A stretch of DNA of 14,324 bases from Phycisphaerae bacterium (GTDB taxonomy: Bacteria > Planctomycetota > Phycisphaerae > UBA1845 > Fen-1342). Location of the stretch: contig JAGVEP010000447.1 in assembly GCA_020058145.1 (NCBI GenBank), positions 1 to 14,324 of the forward strand. Direction: 5' to 3'. The translations under genes were made by a program, and so were the position numbers. The notes beneath the pieces were generated by a model that worked only from the letters and a program-made list of their open reading frames with translations, was not told where the DNA came from and made no database searches. Of this stretch, positions 5,505-13,549 are shown one piece after another (within the stretch, counting starts at the first letter, position 1; every line of letters starts with the position of its first letter).

Positions 5505-7382
5505 ATGCCAGCGCATGAGTGTGATGTCCTCGTCATCGGCGGTGGCCACGCCGGCGCGGAAGCCGCGTGGGCGGCGGCCAATCTGGGTGCGCGCACGATC
5601 CTCCTGACGCATGCCCGGGACGCCATCGGACGTATGTCGTGCAATCCCGCGATCGGCGGCATCGGCAAAGGCCAAATCGTCCGCGAAGTCGATGCGCTCG
5701 GCGGCCTGATGGGCCTCGTCACCGACGAGACCGGCATTCAGTTCCGGATGTTAAACCGTGGCAAAGGACCCGCGGTGTGGGCGCCCCGCGCACAAGCTGA
5801 CCGCGAACTCTACGCGGCCGCCGTGCAACACCACCTCCAGCAATGTCCCAATCTTACCATCGTCGAAGGCGGCGCAGACGAGATCAGCGCCGCACCGCAC
5901 GCCGCATCCGGCCAGGACCAGCGTGTTACGGGGGTCATCCTTACGACTCGCCAAACCGTGCAGGCGGCTGCCGTCGTCCTGGCCGCCGGGACGTTTCTCC
6001 GCGGCCTCATGCACACCGGAACGCAGCAAACCCCCGGCGGTCGAGTCGGGGAACCCGCCGCCCAGAAGCTCAGCGACTCCCTGCGAGCCCTGGGCCTGCA
6101 GCTCGGTCGTCTCAAGACCGGCACGCCGCCGCGCATCGCCCGCGACAGCATCGATTTCTCACGGCTGCGGGAACAACCAGGCGACGAGCGGCCGTATCCG
6201 TTCTCGTTCATGACGGATCGCATCGACCAACCACAGGTCTGCTGCTGGTTGACGGCGACGACGCCCGAAGCCCATGAGCTGATCCGGAGCAACCTGGAGC
6301 AGGCGCCGCTCTATACGGGGCAAATCCAGTCCACCGGCCCGCGTTACTGCCCGAGTATCGAAACGAAGATCGTGCGCTTTCCCGAAAAGACGTCCCACCA
6401 GATCTTCCTCGAACCCGAAGGCCGCGACGGCGACCGCGTCTATGTAAACGGGCTCAGCACATCGCTCCCAATCGACGTGCAACGCCGCCTCGTGGCACTC
6501 ATCCCCAGCCTGGAGCGGGCCCGGATCATCCAATGGGGTTACGCGATTGAATACGACTTCGTGCCGCCGGAGCAGATCGACGCGACCCTGGCCACGAAAC
6601 GCGTCGCCGGCCTGTTCCTGGCCGGACAGATCAATGGCACCAGCGGATACGAGGAAGCGGCCGGCCAAGGCATCGTCGCCGGCCTCAACGCGGCTCGATT
6701 TGTTGCCGGATTGGAACCGATAATAATAGGGCGCGATGAAGGGTACATCGGCGTCATGATCGACGACTTGGTGACTCGCGGCGTGACCGAGCCGTACCGA
6801 ATGTTCACCTCCCGCGCCGAGCACCGCATGCACTTGCGCTACGACAACGCCGACACCCGCCTGACGCCGCTCGGGCGCAACGCAGGCCTTGTCAAGGACC
6901 GCCGGTGGGAGCGCTTTCGATCAACTCAGGATCGCTTGCAGTCCCTCCTCGCAGCCCTCGCGGGTCTTCGGGTTGACGGCGTGAGCTTGCGCGATTGGCT
7001 GAAACGCCCGGATGAGGACGGCGAGCGGTTTCGCGCGTCGTTCCCGGCGATATCAGACCTCGCAGCCAACGAGGAAGTTTGGCAACGCGCACGAGTCATT
7101 GTGAAATACGACGGCTACATCGAGCGTCAGAGCCGCATGATTGCCCAGTTCCGCGAGCTTGAAAGCTATCAGATCCCGGTCGGGACCGATTACGGTCACA
7201 TCCAGCACCTGCGTCGGGAAGCAGTCGAACGCTGGTCCGCCGTGCGGCCCAGGAGTGTCGGCCAGGCTGCCCGGGTCAGCGGAATTCATCCCACCGACAT
7301 CAACGTCCTGCTCGTGTACCTGCACGCACAGACAGGTCGTGGCGTGCGCTCCGGGAAAAACGCGTTTAAGGCAGAACCGTAG
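5505..7382 (+). CDS. mnmG: tRNA uridine-34 carboxymethylaminomethyl enzyme MnmG
   Basis: FAD-dependent partner of the GTPase MnmE, which together modify C5 of wobble uridine in certain tRNAs (cmnm5U/nm5U pathway); cytoplasmic. At 625 residues it matches the usual length of about 620-630. The Rossmann FAD motif is VLVIGGGHAGAEAAWAA (residues 8-24). The MSCNPAIGGIGKG block contains Cys46. The second conserved cysteine is Cys282 in RYCPSIETK. The SGYEEAAGQG motif and the C-terminal helical domain ending HPTDINVLLVYLH are intact. The gene is divergent from the efflux operon and stands alone; neither mnmE nor rsmG is in the window. The start ATG is fixed by the conserved N-terminus, but no strong ribosome site precedes it. 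Confidence 0.97.
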   Translation: MPAHECDVLVIGGGHAGAEAAWAAANLGARTILLTHARDAIGRMSCNPAIGGIGKGQIVREVDALGGLMGLVTDETGIQFRMLNRGKGPAVWAPRAQADRELYAAAVQHHLQQCPNLTIVEGGADEISAAPHAASGQDQRVTGVILTTRQTVQAAAVVLAAGTFLRGLMHTGTQQTPGGRVGEPAAQKLSDSLRALGLQLGRLKTGTPPRIARDSIDFSRLREQPGDERPYPFSFMTDRIDQPQVCCWLTATTPEAHELIRSNLEQAPLYTGQIQSTGPRYCPSIETKIVRFPEKTSHQIFLEPEGRDGDRVYVNGLSTSLPIDVQRRLVALIPSLERARIIQWGYAIEYDFVPPEQIDATLATKRVAGLFLAGQINGTSGYEEAAGQGIVAGLNAARFVAGLEPIIIGRDEGYIGVMIDDLVTRGVTEPYRMFTSRAEHRMHLRYDNADTRLTPLGRNAGLVKDRRWERFRSTQDRLQSLLAALAGLRVDGVSLRDWLKRPDEDGERFRASFPAISDLAANEEVWQRARVIVKYDGYIERQSRMIAQFRELESYQIPVGTDYGHIQHLRREAVERWSAVRPRSVGQAARVSGIHPTDINVLLVYLHAQTGRGVRSGKNAFKAEP

Positions 7383-7383
7383 T

Positions 7384-7412
7384 TTGCCTGGACTCCCTGG
7401 ATCTGCTACACT
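7384..7412 (+). promoter_or_regulatory. Candidate promoter of HTH-receiver/kinase operon
   Basis: TTGCCT (7384-7389), a 17-base spacer and TACACT (7407-7412) each match consensus at 4 of 6 positions. An extended -10 TG precedes the -10 (TGCTACACT). The start would be near 7419, giving a leader of about 30 bases. The site begins right after the mnmG stop, so the signalling genes probably have their own promoter. Confidence 0.4.
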
Positions 7413-7450
7413 TGTCAATATGGAGATTTTGGGAAAGATAGGCGCAGGAA

Positions 7451-8044
7451 ATGACCAGCAACGAGCATAACGGGCCGGTTCCTTCTAAGAACGTGTTCAC
7501 GACGGGTGAAGTTGCAGACATCTGCAACCTGAGTCAGCAGACCGTCATTCGCTGTTTCGACAGCGGCCGTCTGCGTGGTTACCGGGTCCCTGGTTCGCGT
7601 TTTCGGCGGATACCGCGGGACGCCCTGATTCAGTTCATGAAGGAGCACAACATCCCGCTCGACCAGCTCGAGCTGGGTAAGACGCGGGTGTTGGTCGTGG
7701 ACGACGACCCTGCGATTATCGAGATGCTGGTTGAGCTGCTGGAGCGAGACGGCCGATTCGAGGTGCAGACGGCAGCCACCGGTTTCGACGCCGGCCTCAA
7801 GACGCGGGAGTTCCGCCCGGAGGCCATCGTCCTGGACTACATGCTTCCCGACATCAACGGCAACGCCGTGTGTCGCAGCATTCGCAACGATCCGTCGCTG
7901 CGGGACGTGAAGATCATCATCGTGTCCGGCGTGATCGACCGTGAGCACGTCGACCGGCTGCTCGCCGACGGCGCCGACGACTTCATCCAGAAGCCGTTCA
8001 GCATCGAGCAATTGGTTACCAGGATTACGGAATTGGTCGCGTAG
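7451..8044 (+). CDS. HTH (excisionase/MerR-type)-receiver response regulator
   Basis: A 197-residue regulator with reversed domain order. Residues about 15-65 form a winged-helix excisionase/MerR-like DNA-binding domain (FTTGEVADICNLSQQTVIRC, then a GRLRGYRVPGSRFRRIP wing). Residues about 77-197 form a CheY-like receiver. The receiver is complete: acidic Asp84-86, phospho-acceptor Asp129 in IVLDYMLPD, switch Ser159 and Lys181 in the KPF motif. The usual transcription-factor order is receiver first. Family members with the HTH in front are, to my knowledge, common in planctomycetes. The ATG is preceded by AGGA at very short distance. The HDOD-histidine kinase gene follows after 20 bases, so it is the likely phosphodonor. 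Target promoters are unknown. Confidence 0.9.
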   Translation: MTSNEHNGPVPSKNVFTTGEVADICNLSQQTVIRCFDSGRLRGYRVPGSRFRRIPRDALIQFMKEHNIPLDQLELGKTRVLVVDDDPAIIEMLVELLERDGRFEVQTAATGFDAGLKTREFRPEAIVLDYMLPDINGNAVCRSIRNDPSLRDVKIIIVSGVIDREHVDRLLADGADDFIQKPFSIEQLVTRITELVA

Positions 8045-8064
8045 CGCTGACGGCGAGTCAAGTT

Positions 8065-10326
8065 GTGGCGAAGGCAGTCGAAACCTCCCCGGACCTGGTC
8101 CTCTCGCACCTCGACAGCTTGCCCACGCTGCCGGCGGTAGCGCTCCGGCTGCTGCAAGTCACGGCGTGGGAGGATTCGGATGCGCGCGACGTAATTCGGC
8201 TGTTGCGCACCGACCAATCGCTGACCGCGAAAATCCTGTCGGTCGCCGGCTCCGCGGCCATAGCAGCGCGGGAGCCGGTCACGACGCTCGAAAAGGCGGT
8301 TCCGCTGATCGGTTTCGCCGGCGTGCGCAGCATCGTGCTGGCGAATGCGGTGTTTGACTGCTTCGCGCGCGGTGGCGGGGTCCACCCGCAGCGTGCGTTT
8401 GACCGGCTCGAGTTCTGGAAGCACGCGCTCGCGGTGGGTTGTGCGGCCCGGCGGCTGGCGGGACGACTGGCGCGGCTGAAGATTGATCCGGAAGACGCAT
8501 TCGTCGCCGGGCTGCTGCACGACTTGGGCAAGGTGGCGCTCGACGCGGTTTTTCCGAAGGCGTACGACCGCATTGCCGCGCGGGCCAACCAGAGCCGCGG
8601 CGACATCGCCGACGGGGAGCGCGAGATTCTGGGTGTGGACCACACGGTCGCCGGGCGGCGCTTGGCGGAACGCTGGCGGCTGCCGCGCGAGTTGCAGGAG
8701 GCGATCTGGCTGCATCACCTGGCGGGGGACGCCTTGCCCGACTCCGTGGCCCACCCCGCGCTCATCGGGATCGTGCAACTGGCCGACACGCTGGCGCGCG
8801 AGCAGCGCATCGGCTATTCCGGCAATCACCTGTTCTATGAGCTATCGCCGCGACTCGCCGAGCGCCTGGGATTCCCGGTCGAACCGCTCGCGGCCGTGGT
8901 GGCAGCGCTGGCGACCGACGTGGCGGGGCAGGCCGCGCTCTTGGAACTCGATGCGGAGACACCCCAGTCGGTGTATGTGAAAGCGATGGGCCGCGCGAAC
9001 GCGGAGCTCGGGCGGCTGAATGCGGATTTGTCGACGAGCAATCGCCGGCTCGCCGCCGGCGCGCGTTATTTCCGCGCCAGCACGGAATTCGAACGCCGGC
9101 TGACGGACTGGGCCGACCCCGCGGCGGTCGTGACCGCACTGGCCGGGGCGGCAGCGCTCGCGGTGCAACGACCACGTGTCGGCGCGTTTGGCGTGCGGGA
9201 GAAAGCCACGACCGTTGACGTAAGCTGGTACGACGACGACCCGGCGGCGGCGTGGACTACCACCCACAGCTTGCCGGCAGAATTAGCGGCTTGGCTGGGC
9301 GCCCAGCGCGAACGCTCGGGAACTGCGGTCGTGTCCGCGCCCTCGCCGGTTCGGTCCTTGTTTTCGGCGGTGATGGGTCCGGCCAACCCCGGGAGTCCCT
9401 GGTTGCTGCCCATCTTGCACCGCGGCGTGATCGCGGGCGGCATCGTCTATTTGTCGGAGACCGACGAACTCGCGCGTCTGGCCGATGAAACCGAGGAACT
9501 GCGCTCGTTCCTCGCGAGTCTCGGGCTGGCGCTGGGGCGCGCCAACGCGCAGGCCGCGGCCCAGCGGCTGTCAGAGGACCTGGCTCAGACCAACCGCCGC
9601 CTGCAACAAGTCCAGACCGAATTGCTGCGCTCGCGGACGCTCGCGATGATCGCGGAGATGGCCTCCGGTGCCGGGCACGAATTGAACGGCCCGCTGGCCG
9701 TGATCTCGGGCCGGGCGCAGTTGCTCTCGGCGGGCATCCAGGAGCCCGACGCCCGCCGCGCGCTGCAGACGATCATCGACAAAGCGCACGAGTGCAGCGG
9801 GATTGTCAGCGAGTTGATGGATTTCGCCCGGCCACGCCCCCCCCAATTTGGCACCGTCGATCTGCACGCGATGTTGAGCGACGTGCGCGGCGAGAGTCTC
9901 GAGCCGCGCGGTCTCGCACCGTCGCGGCTGCGGCTGGAAGCGCCCGCCCCGGGGGCCCCCTGCGGCGCCCTGTTCGTGTTGGCCGATCGCGAACAGATCA
10001 AGACCGTATTCCACGAGTTGATTGCGAATGCCGCGGACGCGGTGGCCGAAAATGACGGGACCATCGTGCTGCGCTATCAGCCCGCGCTCCAGGAAGACAC
10101 CCTGGAGGTGCTCGTCGAGGACAATGGGTGCGGGATGCCGCCAGCCGTCCTGCAGCGGGCTTTCGACCCCTTCTTCTCCCATCGTGCCGCGGGCCGCAGC
10201 CGCGGCCTCGGGCTGCCGCGGGCGTATCGCATTGTCGAGGCTCACGGGGGCCGCGTGTGGCTGGAGAGCCACCCCGGTGAGGGAACCACGGCCCATGTGC
10301 TGCTGCGCCGCGCCCGGCCGACCTGA
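8065..10326 (+). CDS. HDOD-sensor-histidine kinase fusion
   Basis: A 753-residue soluble multidomain protein with no membrane segment. Residues about 10-210 form an HDOD domain (SLPTLPAVALRLLQV, then FVAGLLHDLGKVAL with His152-Asp153). A helical linker (about 290-330) leads to a poorly conserved GAF-like region (about 345-495) and a short coiled coil. The kinase core follows: H-box GAGHELNGPLAVISGRAQLL with His538, N-box HELIANAADAV with Asn655, G1 DNGCGMPP with Asp686, F-box FDPFF and G2 RGLGLPRAYRIVEAHGG. All catalytic motifs are present. The GAF assignment rests on position and size only. GTG is the first plausible start; no strong ribosome site is visible. The gene is co-directional with the HTH-receiver gene and probably its cognate kinase. 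HDOD domains usually act as signalling scaffolds rather than hydrolases. Confidence 0.9.
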   Translation: MAKAVETSPDLVLSHLDSLPTLPAVALRLLQVTAWEDSDARDVIRLLRTDQSLTAKILSVAGSAAIAAREPVTTLEKAVPLIGFAGVRSIVLANAVFDCFARGGGVHPQRAFDRLEFWKHALAVGCAARRLAGRLARLKIDPEDAFVAGLLHDLGKVALDAVFPKAYDRIAARANQSRGDIADGEREILGVDHTVAGRRLAERWRLPRELQEAIWLHHLAGDALPDSVAHPALIGIVQLADTLAREQRIGYSGNHLFYELSPRLAERLGFPVEPLAAVVAALATDVAGQAALLELDAETPQSVYVKAMGRANAELGRLNADLSTSNRRLAAGARYFRASTEFERRLTDWADPAAVVTALAGAAALAVQRPRVGAFGVREKATTVDVSWYDDDPAAAWTTTHSLPAELAAWLGAQRERSGTAVVSAPSPVRSLFSAVMGPANPGSPWLLPILHRGVIAGGIVYLSETDELARLADETEELRSFLASLGLALGRANAQAAAQRLSEDLAQTNRRLQQVQTELLRSRTLAMIAEMASGAGHELNGPLAVISGRAQLLSAGIQEPDARRALQTIIDKAHECSGIVSELMDFARPRPPQFGTVDLHAMLSDVRGESLEPRGLAPSRLRLEAPAPGAPCGALFVLADREQIKTVFHELIANAADAVAENDGTIVLRYQPALQEDTLEVLVEDNGCGMPPAVLQRAFDPFFSHRAAGRSRGLGLPRAYRIVEAHGGRVWLESHPGEGTTAHVLLRRARPT

Positions 10327-10328
10327 CC

Positions 10329-11210
10329 CTAACCGAAGACTCGTTCGGCGTCCGCGATGCGCTGGTCGAGCTCGTTGCCCAGCGCATCCAGTTGCTCGCG
10401 CGTTATCTGGACCAGTGCGAGCAGCGAGTCCGTCACTTCCTGCATCTTCGTGGTAAGCCAGAACCCCAGTCGGCGCGTGCCGCACAGCGTGTCCGCCACA
10501 TAGATAACGGCAGCCAGGCGCCGAAACTCGGGCTGGAGGTTGAGCGGCTCGTGGTGGTAGGCGATGGTGTGCCGTAGATTCGGTGGGAACCTCCACTTGA
10601 CAGCCAGGGCGTTGCCGAACGCCTGGTGATCCGCACCTACCACCGCCTGTTCGAGGACGCAGAAAACGACCGGGGCGGCGGAAGCCTGTTCCACCACGGT
10701 GCGGAGTTGTTTCGGGAGAAGCTGCTGAATCGCTAGGAGCCCGATGTCGTGGACTAGTCCCGCGACGAAGGCCTCGTCGGGTCGCACGCACTTCGTCGTC
10801 ACGGCCAGTTCGTGCGCGGCGACCGCGACGGAGATGGAATGCCGCCACAGATCGCGGGCCGTAAACTGATCGGACAGGGCCTGGACGCTGAACATGCGGG
10901 CCAGCGACGCTCCCAGGGCGATGTTCTTGATCGCGCTCAGGCCCAGCAGCAAAATCGCACGGTCCAGGCTGCCCACCTGCGAGGGTAATCCGTAGAATGC
11001 GGAGTTGACGACACGGAGGATGCGCGCGGCCAACGCAGGGTCGCGTTGGATGACCGCGTGCATGTCGTGGGCCGTGGCCTCATGATCCTCCACGAGATCC
11101 ACGATGCGCGCCGTGATCTGCGGGAGGGACCCGATATCCGTCATCCGGCTGAGCAACTGCTGGAGCTCGGGCGGCAGCGTCTTGCCCAGGGGAGGCGCGA
11201 TCATCGGCAT
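10329..11210 (-). CDS. Stand-alone HDOD domain protein
   Basis: A 293-residue cytoplasmic protein made almost entirely of one HDOD domain (about 12-225). It has the family signatures IGSLPQITARIVDLV, RDPALAARILRVVNSAFYG, LGLSAIKNIALG and FVAGLVHDIGLLAI (His154-Asp155), plus AYHHEP near 217-222. The C-terminal 70 residues are helical. HDOD proteins generally take part in signalling (chemotaxis, biofilm, c-di-GMP) as scaffolds or sensors; no output domain is attached here. The ATG is well supported: AAGGAG lies 5 bases upstream. It converges on the HDOD-kinase gene with only 2 bases between stops and shares its domain family, which suggests a paralogue in the same circuit. The biochemical role is unknown. 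Confidence 0.9.
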   Translation of the reverse strand: MPMIAPPLGKTLPPELQQLLSRMTDIGSLPQITARIVDLVEDHEATAHDMHAVIQRDPALAARILRVVNSAFYGLPSQVGSLDRAILLLGLSAIKNIALGASLARMFSVQALSDQFTARDLWRHSISVAVAAHELAVTTKCVRPDEAFVAGLVHDIGLLAIQQLLPKQLRTVVEQASAAPVVFCVLEQAVVGADHQAFGNALAVKWRFPPNLRHTIAYHHEPLNLQPEFRRLAAVIYVADTLCGTRRLGFWLTTKMQEVTDSLLALVQITREQLDALGNELDQRIADAERVFG

Positions 11211-11516
11211 ACTGTCTCCTTACCCCGGTCCGAGACCGTCCGGCTGGCGCGGCTGAGCCGTCGCCCCGCTCACTGGCGGGGTCGCGCACCGGTGCCGCAG
11301 AGCGTGCCGGGCAACGTCGGCGCCGACCGACGCCATTATCATCGGCAAACCGGGCGGGGCGCTTCGCTTCTTCGGAATCACCGGCCGCGGCACCGCAAAT
11401 ACTGCTATTCAATCCTTCGCCGGGCACCCTGGCAGCATGTCCCGGCGCCTCCGGGGGACCGCGTCAGAACAAACACCTTATCGGCAACGGGCCGTGCGCG
11501 CTTCAGGTGAATTGTC
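11211..11516. other. Divergent intergenic region with hairpin and palindrome
   Basis: No convincing gene lies here. It contains a 6-bp perfect hairpin CCCCGC-TCACTG-GCGGGG (11264-11281), a perfect 12-base palindrome GTCGGCGCCGAC (11316-11327) and, next to that, a minus-strand GATAAT (11340-11335). The GATAAT is a 5-of-6 match to a -10 box without a good -35. If it is the HDOD gene promoter, the palindrome covers the transcription start and could be an operator, and the hairpin would sit in a leader of about 118 bases. Confidence 0.45.
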
Positions 11517-11545
11517 TTGTCGGACGAGCCGGTTCGGGATAGACT
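11517..11545 (+). promoter_or_regulatory. Candidate promoter of HD-hpt-PH group
   Basis: TTGTCG (11517-11522), a 17-base spacer and TAGACT (11540-11545) each match consensus at 4 of 6 positions. The predicted start near 11552 gives a leader of about 90 bases to the ATG at 11643. The site overlaps a longer TTG-initiated reading of the HD gene, which argues for the shorter protein. Confidence 0.35.
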
Positions 11546-11642
11546 GCGTTATCAGGATCGGGCGCGGCGTCCCGCCGAAATTGCCGGCGTGCGGATCGCC
11601 GCGCCGCGATGGACCGCGTTCGGTTACCCCACGGGGACCCTG

Positions 11643-12362
11643 ATGAGCAACTTAGCGCTCGAACACATGCTGCAGCGGGCCCGACAGCTCCTGGTGCTAC
11701 CGATCGACGAACAGCACCAGGATCCCTGGTTATGGGAGCACAGCGAACGCGTGATGCGCCTGGCGCAGATGCTGGGGAACTTGCCGCAGCCTGGCGGGCG
11801 TCCGCCGGACGCCACCGCTCTGGTGGCGGCGGCGCTATTTCACGATGCGGGCTGGGTGCTCGAACATCGGCAGGGCCGGTATGAACGCTGGCAACTGCTG
11901 ACGCGTCCGACCAACGACCTCCAACGCGAGCTCGCCGCCGCCGTGCTCCTCGAGGAGATCGGCCCCCTGCTGCCGGGACAGACGGTGCGCCTGGCGAGCG
12001 CTGCGATCCGCCAGTGCAACGACCGCCGCACGACGCTATTGGAAGCGCGCCTGCTCGCCGACGCGGACGCCTTGGACGAAATGGGGATGATGTACGTCCT
12101 GCGGCAGTTTCGGCAATATCAGGCGGAAGGACGAGCGCTACAGCAACTGGTCGACACGTGGCGACGGCACAAGGAATACCGCTATTGGGAAGTGCGCCTC
12201 GCGGATGGGTTTCACTTGGACGCCACACGCGAGTTGGCGCGACGGCGCCTGACGGCCATCGACGCGTTTATGACCGCGCTGCAATCCGACCTGGGCGGAG
12301 AGGACCTGGCTGCTGCGCTCCGCGCGGCCCTTCCGGCGCCGGAGCGCGCCGCTTCGTCGTAA
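11643..12362 (+). CDS. HD-domain phosphohydrolase-like protein
   Basis: A 239-residue soluble protein with an HD metal-dependent phosphohydrolase fold. The metal-ligand pattern is present: His33 in LWEHSERV, His67-Asp68 in ALFHDAGW, and an Asp in ADADALDEMG (about 140-142). A helical C-terminal part follows. This differs from HDOD: it keeps the classic H...HD...D set, so it may be catalytic on a nucleotide or other phosphoester. The substrate is unknown. The frame is open 42 codons further up to a TTG at 11517, but that extension has no domain resemblance and overlaps a promoter-like sequence, so the ATG is preferred. GGGGA lies about 7 bases upstream. hpt follows after 45 bases, suggesting a shared transcript and perhaps a purine connection. 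Confidence 0.8.
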   Translation: MSNLALEHMLQRARQLLVLPIDEQHQDPWLWEHSERVMRLAQMLGNLPQPGGRPPDATALVAAALFHDAGWVLEHRQGRYERWQLLTRPTNDLQRELAAAVLLEEIGPLLPGQTVRLASAAIRQCNDRRTTLLEARLLADADALDEMGMMYVLRQFRQYQAEGRALQQLVDTWRRHKEYRYWEVRLADGFHLDATRELARRRLTAIDAFMTALQSDLGGEDLAAALRAALPAPERAASS

Positions 12363-12407
12363 TCGTAGGAGCCGGCCCGTACCTGGAGACCGCGGCACGC
12401 GTAACTC

Positions 12408-12968
12408 GTGGCCTGGACGACCTCCGTGGAACGTGACATCGCCCGCATCCTGATCCGCCGCGAGCAGATCGAGGCTCGCAACCGCGAACTCGCGGCCGAA
12501 ATCGCCGCGCAGTACGACGGCGACGATGCCGGGCTCACCCTCGTCCCGATCCTCTCCGGCTCGATCATCTTCCTGGCCGACCTGATCCGGCTGCTGCCGG
12601 TCAAGATGAAAATCGCGCTCGTACAAATCTCCACCTACCCCGGCGGAACGACTACCCCCGGCGATCCACACACGGTGCTCGAACTTTCCGGCGACGTGAC
12701 CGATCGGCACGTGCTGGTCGTCGACGATATCCTGGACAGCGGCCGCACGCTCCGCCGCGTCCAGGCGATGATCCACGCGCGGCGGCCGCGCAGCGTGCGA
12801 GCGGTGGTATTGCTGCGCAAGCCGGCGAAGGCCCCGCCCGACGTGCCGGTTGACTTCGTCGGTTTCGACATAGATGATCTGTTCGTGGTCGGCTACGGCC
12901 TGGATTTCAACGATCATTACCGGAACTACCCGCACGTGGCCGTGCTCCATCCGGAGCTGTTGACATGA
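12408..12968 (+). CDS. hpt: Hypoxanthine phosphoribosyltransferase
   Basis: Purine-salvage enzyme that joins hypoxanthine (and usually guanine) to PRPP to give IMP or GMP; cytoplasmic. The protein is 186 residues against about 175-185 usual. The PRPP-binding loop VLVVDDILDSGRTL spans about residues 102-115. The purine-contact lysine is Lys138 in LLRKPAK, and the C-terminal signature DFVGFDIDDLFVVGYGLDFNDHYRN is intact. SGSIIFLADLIR (about 50-61) matches the region that usually carries the KG loop. The GTG at 12408 is the longest plausible start; GTG at 12426 fits homologue N-termini equally well, and neither has a clear ribosome site. The stop overlaps the next gene's start as ATGA, implying translational coupling. 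Confidence 0.9.
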   Translation: MAWTTSVERDIARILIRREQIEARNRELAAEIAAQYDGDDAGLTLVPILSGSIIFLADLIRLLPVKMKIALVQISTYPGGTTTPGDPHTVLELSGDVTDRHVLVVDDILDSGRTLRRVQAMIHARRPRSVRAVVLLRKPAKAPPDVPVDFVGFDIDDLFVVGYGLDFNDHYRNYPHVAVLHPELLT

Positions 12969-13540
12969 AAACGCCGGACCCGATCAGCGTCGTCGCCGAG
13001 GCTCCCCCGGCCATTGAACGGCCCGCCGTAGCGGCTCCGCAGGCGGCGGCCAAGCTCGAACTGCTGGATGGCGACGAGATTATTCAGCTTTCGATTAAGC
13101 CGTCGCTGTGGTTCATCCCGCTGGTTTCCGCCGGCGTGCTCGGACTCGTGCTGGTCCTCGGTTTGGCGTTGGCGCTGGCGATGCGGGCGGGCGCGACACC
13201 GATGGCCGCGATGCCGTTCCAGGTCCTCGGCTGCGTGGCGGCGGTTCGCCTCGGCGTAGCGATGTTGCAATGGGCCAGCCGGCTGTACGTCCTGACGAAT
13301 CGGCGTGTGCTGCGCTTCACCGGCGTGCTCAAGGTCGAAGTCACGGAGTGCCGCCTGCTGAAGATCGCGGGCGTAGATGTGCGTTTTGCATGGTACGGGC
13401 GCCCCCTGCGGCTGGGGACGATCCAGATGCTGTCCGCCGATAACCACGCTCGCACCGTCATCTGGGACGACCTGGCGCGACCGCAGGAAACTCACGAGTT
13501 GCTGGTCCGGGCGATTCGCAAGGCGCAAGCGGGCGGCTAG
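12965..13540 (+). CDS. Two-TM membrane protein with bacterial PH-like domain
   Basis: A 191-residue protein. A Pro/Ala-rich N-terminal tail (1-30) precedes LELLDGDEIIQLSIKPSLWF, then two membrane helices (about 49-73 and 80-104). A PH-like beta domain follows, starting RLYVLTNRRVLRFTGVL and ending with a helix (ETHELLVRAIRKA). The TNRRVL motif after a TM pair is typical of the bPH2/YdbS-like (DUF304) group. The role of that group is poorly defined, so no function is assigned here. The start ATG overlaps the hpt stop by 4 bases, with GGAG 9 bases upstream. The link to hpt is positional only. Confidence 0.75.
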   Translation: MKTPDPISVVAEAPPAIERPAVAAPQAAAKLELLDGDEIIQLSIKPSLWFIPLVSAGVLGLVLVLGLALALAMRAGATPMAAMPFQVLGCVAAVRLGVAMLQWASRLYVLTNRRVLRFTGVLKVEVTECRLLKIAGVDVRFAWYGRPLRLGTIQMLSADNHARTVIWDDLARPQETHELLVRAIRKAQAGG

Positions 13541-13549
13541 CGCGATTCG

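Noticed and set aside
5402..5737. N-terminal extension of the adaptor protein
   Set aside because: It would overlap mnmG by more than 200 bases; the membrane anchor begins just after the ATG at 5401, which has a good ribosome site.
9571..10848. A 425-codon minus-strand open frame
   Set aside because: It overlaps the kinase catalytic domain and the HDOD gene in another frame and shows no recognisable domain.
11517..11642. TTG-initiated extension of the HD-domain protein
   Set aside because: It overlaps a promoter-like sequence and adds no conserved sequence; the ATG at 11643 is a better start.
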